Positions 60,891-64,000 of a stretch of 64,000 nucleotides of DNA are shown one piece after another; the stretch's first letter is position 1; each line of letters opens with the position of its first letter. The notes under the pieces were generated by a model. The model saw only the letters and a program-made list of their open reading frames with translations. It did no database searches and had not been told where the DNA came from. The stretch covers positions 154,203 through 218,202 of the forward strand of contig MWER01000016.1 in NCBI GenBank assembly GCA_002071175.1. Reading direction: 5' to 3'. A program made the position numbers and the translations under genes. This stretch comes from Bacteroidetes bacterium ADurb.Bin037. GTDB taxonomy: Bacteria > Bacteroidota > Bacteroidia > Bacteroidales > UBA932.

Positions 60891-63065
60891 ATGAATGGTG
60901 AACTTACTTTTAAAAAAATTGTAAAACGTAACGGTGTTATTGCAGACTTCCAGGTTGAGAAAATAGAACATGCTATTTTCAAAGCCATGCGTGCTGTCGG
61001 CAACCCAAATAGGGCTAGGGCAAAAGAACTTAGTGTTGAAGTTGTAGCAAAACTACTTAAAGAAACACAAGTTGAAATTCCTACTGTCGAGCAGGTGCAA
61101 GATATTGTTGAGAAAGTTCTTTTTGAACAAGAGAGTTTTGAACTGGTTAAATCCTATTTGCTTTACCGAAAACAAAGGGAACAATCAAGAAATGCCAAAG
61201 AACTTTTTGGAAATATAGATGCCATTGATGACTATTTGGGAATGCGTGACTGGCGGGTAAAAGAGAGTGCGAACTCTGCCTATTCCCTTCAAGGACTTAA
61301 TCAACATATTTCTACACTGATAACATCGCAATACTGGCTTACCAAGTTATATCCCGAAAACATCTCAGAAGCCCATAAGAAAGGGTATTTTCATATTCAC
61401 GATTTGGGATTTTTGAGTGTTTATTGCGTAGGTTGGGATTTAAAAGACTTATTACTGTCCGGTTTTAAAGGTGTTTTAGGGAAATCAGAAAGTAAACCCG
61501 CAAAACATTTCAGAACGGCACTGGGTCAAATTGTGAATTTTTTCTACACTATGCAAGGTGAAGCAGCCGGGGCACAGGCTTTCTCCAATTTTGATACGCT
61601 TCTTGCCCCATTTATCAGAAAGGATCATCTTACCTATGAACAGGTAAAACAATCCATGCAGGAATTTCTTTTCAATATAAACATCCCCACAAGAGTCGGT
61701 TTTCAAACCCCATTTACGAATATTACAATGGATTTGATCGTTCCCGACTTTATGAAAAATGAACCTGTTGTTTGCGGGGGTAAAGTATTGGATGAAGTTT
61801 ACGGCGATTATCAGCCGGAAATGACCATGCTCAACAAAGCATTTGTAGAAGTAATGTTGGAAGGAGATGCCAATGGAAGTCTATTTTCGTTCCCCATACC
61901 CACTTACAACATTACACCTGAATTTGATTGGGAAAACCCCGAATACGAAGGGATTTGGGAAATGACGGCAAAATATGGCATTCCTTACTTCTCGAATTTT
62001 GTTAACTCTGACATGAAACCCGACGATGTTCGCAGCATGTGTTGCCGTTTGCGATTGGATAAACGTGAACTGAATAAACGTAGTGGCGGTTTATTTGCTT
62101 CAAATCCATTAACAGGTTCAATAGGCGTTGTAACGATTAATCTTGCCAAATTGGGATATGAAGCAACGTCGGAAGAAAATTTGTTTCAACGTCTTAGAAA
62201 CCTAATGGTGCTGGCAAAAGACAGTTTGGAAATCAAACGTAAAACCATTGAAAATTACACGGAAAAGGGACTTTATCCCTATTCAAAATTTTACTTGCGA
62301 CATGTATTTCAACGTTATAATTGTTATTGGAAAAATCACTTTTCAACGATCGGTATAAACGGGATGAATGAATGTTGCCTGAATTTTCTGGGTAAAAATC
62401 TTGCCCATCGGGATAGTAAAGTTTTTGCCATAAAAATAATGGATTTCATGCGTAATGTGTTAAAGGATTTTCAGGAAGAAACGGATAATATTTACAATTT
62501 GGAAGCCACTCCGGCAGAAAGCACGGCCTATCGTTTTGCAAAGATCGATACCGTCCAGTACCCGGACATTATAACGGCAAATCAGGAGGCATACAAAGAC
62601 GGGGCATCTCCTTATTATACCAATTCGACACATTTACCTGTAAACTACTCGGATGATATTTATGAAGTTTTGACATTGCAAGATGATTTGCAGACAAAAT
62701 ATACGGGAGGAACGGTATTGCATTTATTTACGGGTGAGAAAAACATGCCCGGGATTGCAGCTAAAAATCTTATCCGTAAAATAACAAGCCGGTTTCGTTT
62801 ACCTTATATAACCATTTCGCCGACATTTAGTATTTGCCCTTCGCACGGGTATGTTGCAGGCGAACATTTTAAATGCCCGGAATGTGAATCGGATTGCGAG
62901 GTTTATAGCCGGATTGTAGGTTATATGCGCCCTGTTAACCAATGGAACGATGGTAAGCGACAGGAATTTAAGGACAGGAAACTGTTCGACATTAACAAAA
63001 CGGAATCCCCGGTTTATAAAGACCGTCAGAAAATAAATGAAAAACAGGTAGTTTATAGTTTTTAA
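60891..63065 (+). CDS. nrdD: Anaerobic (class III) ribonucleoside-triphosphate reductase
   Basis: A 724-residue oxygen-sensitive enzyme that makes dNTPs for anaerobic DNA synthesis. An ATP cone (about 7-97, KRNGVIADFQVEKIEHAIF) precedes the catalytic barrel with NEPVVCGGK and MNECCLNFLG. The glycyl radical Gly is near residue 677 in YSRIVGYMRPVNQWN. Four Cys before it (CPSHGYVAGEHFKCPECESDC) form the zinc site. Length is normal. It is controlled by a B12 riboswitch. The activase nrdG, usually next door, is absent; a cobalamin-related membrane protein and adenosyltransferase follow instead. Confidence 0.95.
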   Translation: MNGELTFKKIVKRNGVIADFQVEKIEHAIFKAMRAVGNPNRARAKELSVEVVAKLLKETQVEIPTVEQVQDIVEKVLFEQESFELVKSYLLYRKQREQSRNAKELFGNIDAIDDYLGMRDWRVKESANSAYSLQGLNQHISTLITSQYWLTKLYPENISEAHKKGYFHIHDLGFLSVYCVGWDLKDLLLSGFKGVLGKSESKPAKHFRTALGQIVNFFYTMQGEAAGAQAFSNFDTLLAPFIRKDHLTYEQVKQSMQEFLFNINIPTRVGFQTPFTNITMDLIVPDFMKNEPVVCGGKVLDEVYGDYQPEMTMLNKAFVEVMLEGDANGSLFSFPIPTYNITPEFDWENPEYEGIWEMTAKYGIPYFSNFVNSDMKPDDVRSMCCRLRLDKRELNKRSGGLFASNPLTGSIGVVTINLAKLGYEATSEENLFQRLRNLMVLAKDSLEIKRKTIENYTEKGLYPYSKFYLRHVFQRYNCYWKNHFSTIGINGMNECCLNFLGKNLAHRDSKVFAIKIMDFMRNVLKDFQEETDNIYNLEATPAESTAYRFAKIDTVQYPDIITANQEAYKDGASPYYTNSTHLPVNYSDDIYEVLTLQDDLQTKYTGGTVLHLFTGEKNMPGIAAKNLIRKITSRFRLPYITISPTFSICPSHGYVAGEHFKCPECESDCEVYSRIVGYMRPVNQWNDGKRQEFKDRKLFDINKTESPVYKDRQKINEKQVVYSF

Positions 63066-63077
63066 ATAACACAAAAC

Positions 63078-63653
63078 ATGAAAAAAAACATATCACTTCG
63101 AATTTCAACCATAACATTGCTCATTCTTTTAGCCGCATTCAGCCGGCTGATTCCACATCCGTCAAATTTTGCCCCGATCGGGGCCATGGCTTTATTTGGT
63201 GCGGCCTATTTTACGCAACGTTACCTTGCATTCCTTATTCCTATTGTAAGCATGTGGTTGAGCGACCTTGTGCTTAACAATGTAGTTTACGGCCGGTATT
63301 TCGACCGTTTTGTTTGGGGTTACGACGGTTGTTACTGGACTTACGGGGCATTCATACTAATTGGTCTGGTCGGTTTTGTTCTTTTAAAAAAGGTAAAGCC
63401 TCAAAGATTAATTGTTGCCTCCTTATCGGCATCCGTGCTTTTTTTCCTTATTTCAAATTTTGGGGTTTGGGCTTCAGGCACAATGTATCCAAAATCTTTA
63501 AGCGGACTGATCACTTGTTACGCAGCAGGAATTCCTTTCTTTAAAAATACGCTTTTAGGCGATTTAGTGTATTGCAGCGTAATGTTTGGAGCTTTTGAAT
63601 TTGCCCAATATAAATTTCCTGTTTTACGATATCATACGGTTTCAACAAAATGA
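63078..63653 (+). CDS. DUF6580-like membrane protein, likely B12-related
   Basis: A 191-residue polytopic membrane protein with five to six hydrophobic segments. The start (LAAFSRLIPHPSNFAPIGAMALFGAAYF) and PIVSMWLSDLVLNNVVY are typical of DUF6580, a family recurrently found in B12 riboswitch-controlled operons in Bacteroidetes. It may be a substrate-binding component of a transporter (ECF-like S component size), but the substrate is not proven. It starts 12 bp after nrdD, and its stop overlaps the next start (ATGA at 63650). Confidence 0.8.
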   Translation: MKKNISLRISTITLLILLAAFSRLIPHPSNFAPIGAMALFGAAYFTQRYLAFLIPIVSMWLSDLVLNNVVYGRYFDRFVWGYDGCYWTYGAFILIGLVGFVLLKKVKPQRLIVASLSASVLFFLISNFGVWASGTMYPKSLSGLITCYAAGIPFFKNTLLGDLVYCSVMFGAFEFAQYKFPVLRYHTVSTK

Positions 63654-64000
63654 AAGGATACATACAAGTTTACACAGGCAACGGCAAAGGGAAAACAACT
63701 GCAGCTATAGGGCTTTCCATTCGGGCCGTCGGGGCAGGGAAGAAAGTTTTCTTTGCCCAGTTTGTAAAAGGGCAAATATATTCGGAGGTAAAGTCAATTC
63801 AGCGATTTCTGCCTCAAATTACCATAAAACAGTATGGACTGGATTGTTTTATCTACAATAAACCGAAACAGGAAGATATTGATATAGCCCGTAAAGGTTT
63901 TCAGGAAGTTTCGGAAATCATATTGTCCGGCCAATACGATGTTGTTGTTTTGGATGAAGCCAATATTGCCATCTATTACAATTTGTTCAGTGTTGAAGAA
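63650..64000 (+). CDS. cobO: Cob(I)yrinic acid a,c-diamide adenosyltransferase, N-terminal part
   Basis: The first 117 residues of a CobA/CobO/BtuR-type ATP:corrinoid adenosyltransferase; the gene runs past the window edge. The start IQVYTGNGKGKTTAAIGLSIRAVG is the P-loop type and VVVLDEANIAI the Walker B-like segment. It makes adenosylcobalamin from reduced corrinoids, in synthesis or salvage. Its position in the B12-riboswitch operon, translationally coupled to the DUF6580 gene, supports uptake and activation of corrinoids. Confidence 0.93.
   Translation, partial: MKGYIQVYTGNGKGKTTAAIGLSIRAVGAGKKVFFAQFVKGQIYSEVKSIQRFLPQITIKQYGLDCFIYNKPKQEDIDIARKGFQEVSEIILSGQYDVVVLDEANIAIYYNLFSVEE

Overview
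The window is chromosomal DNA from a member of the Bacteroidota, most likely an anaerobic or microaerophilic Bacteroidales of the Porphyromonadaceae/Dysgonomonadaceae type; the family-level placement is inference. Four things support this. There are two SusC/SusD pairs. There is a protease with a type IX secretion (T9SS) sorting domain. There are many short lipoprotein signals. The Bacteroidetes promoter (TTTG, about 20 bp, TAnnTTTG) recurs before most genes, while Shine-Dalgarno sites are almost absent. The anaerobic class III ribonucleotide reductase fits an oxygen-poor niche.

Bases 1-16600 are surface and nutrient-uptake functions. They hold the end of an alanine/glycine symporter, a PorV/PorQ-like barrel next to a subtilisin with a T9SS tail, a minus-strand SusC-SusD-lipoprotein operon (4103-9704) and a plus-strand SusC-SusD operon (11810-16517). 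The 2 kb between the two operons is a patchwork of accessory DNA. It contains a decayed second copy of the promoter and 5' end of the plus-strand susC, a small secreted protein gene bracketed by a perfect 14-bp inverted repeat, and a possible insertion-sequence remnant. Bases 16600-19300 hold an AAA ATPase of the DUF4143 type beside a TonB-receptor pseudogene.

Bases 19300-60300 are mostly core genes in short operons: DPP III with YtxH and holin-like genes; a clostripain-like lipoprotein; ribosomal L25-pth-S4; a sugar-nucleotide/mannose isomerase/CPBP group; divIC; folP-purB-M64 peptidase-yjjG; tmk with a DoxX-like gene; nusA-infB; lpxD-lpxC-lpxA-wbqC; proS; tilS; sppA; an NfnAB-like oxidoreductase; and hisS. 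Set among these are a His/Cys-rich small protein with a metal-type TonB receptor, a GH9/deacetylase fusion, and a lipoprotein extraordinarily rich in Trp and Tyr.

The right end (60343-64000) has an initiator tRNA, then a cobalamin riboswitch that leads into nrdD, a DUF6580-like membrane protein and a cobalamin adenosyltransferase cut by the window edge. The observations I rate highest are the riboswitch-nrdD operon without nrdG, a terminator-like hairpin placed just after the nusA promoter, an LpxC that lacks the FabZ domain usual in this phylum, the decayed susC duplication, and the subtilase/PorV pair whose protease seems to carry both a lipoprotein signal and a T9SS tail. I found no CRISPR array, intact insertion sequence or prophage.
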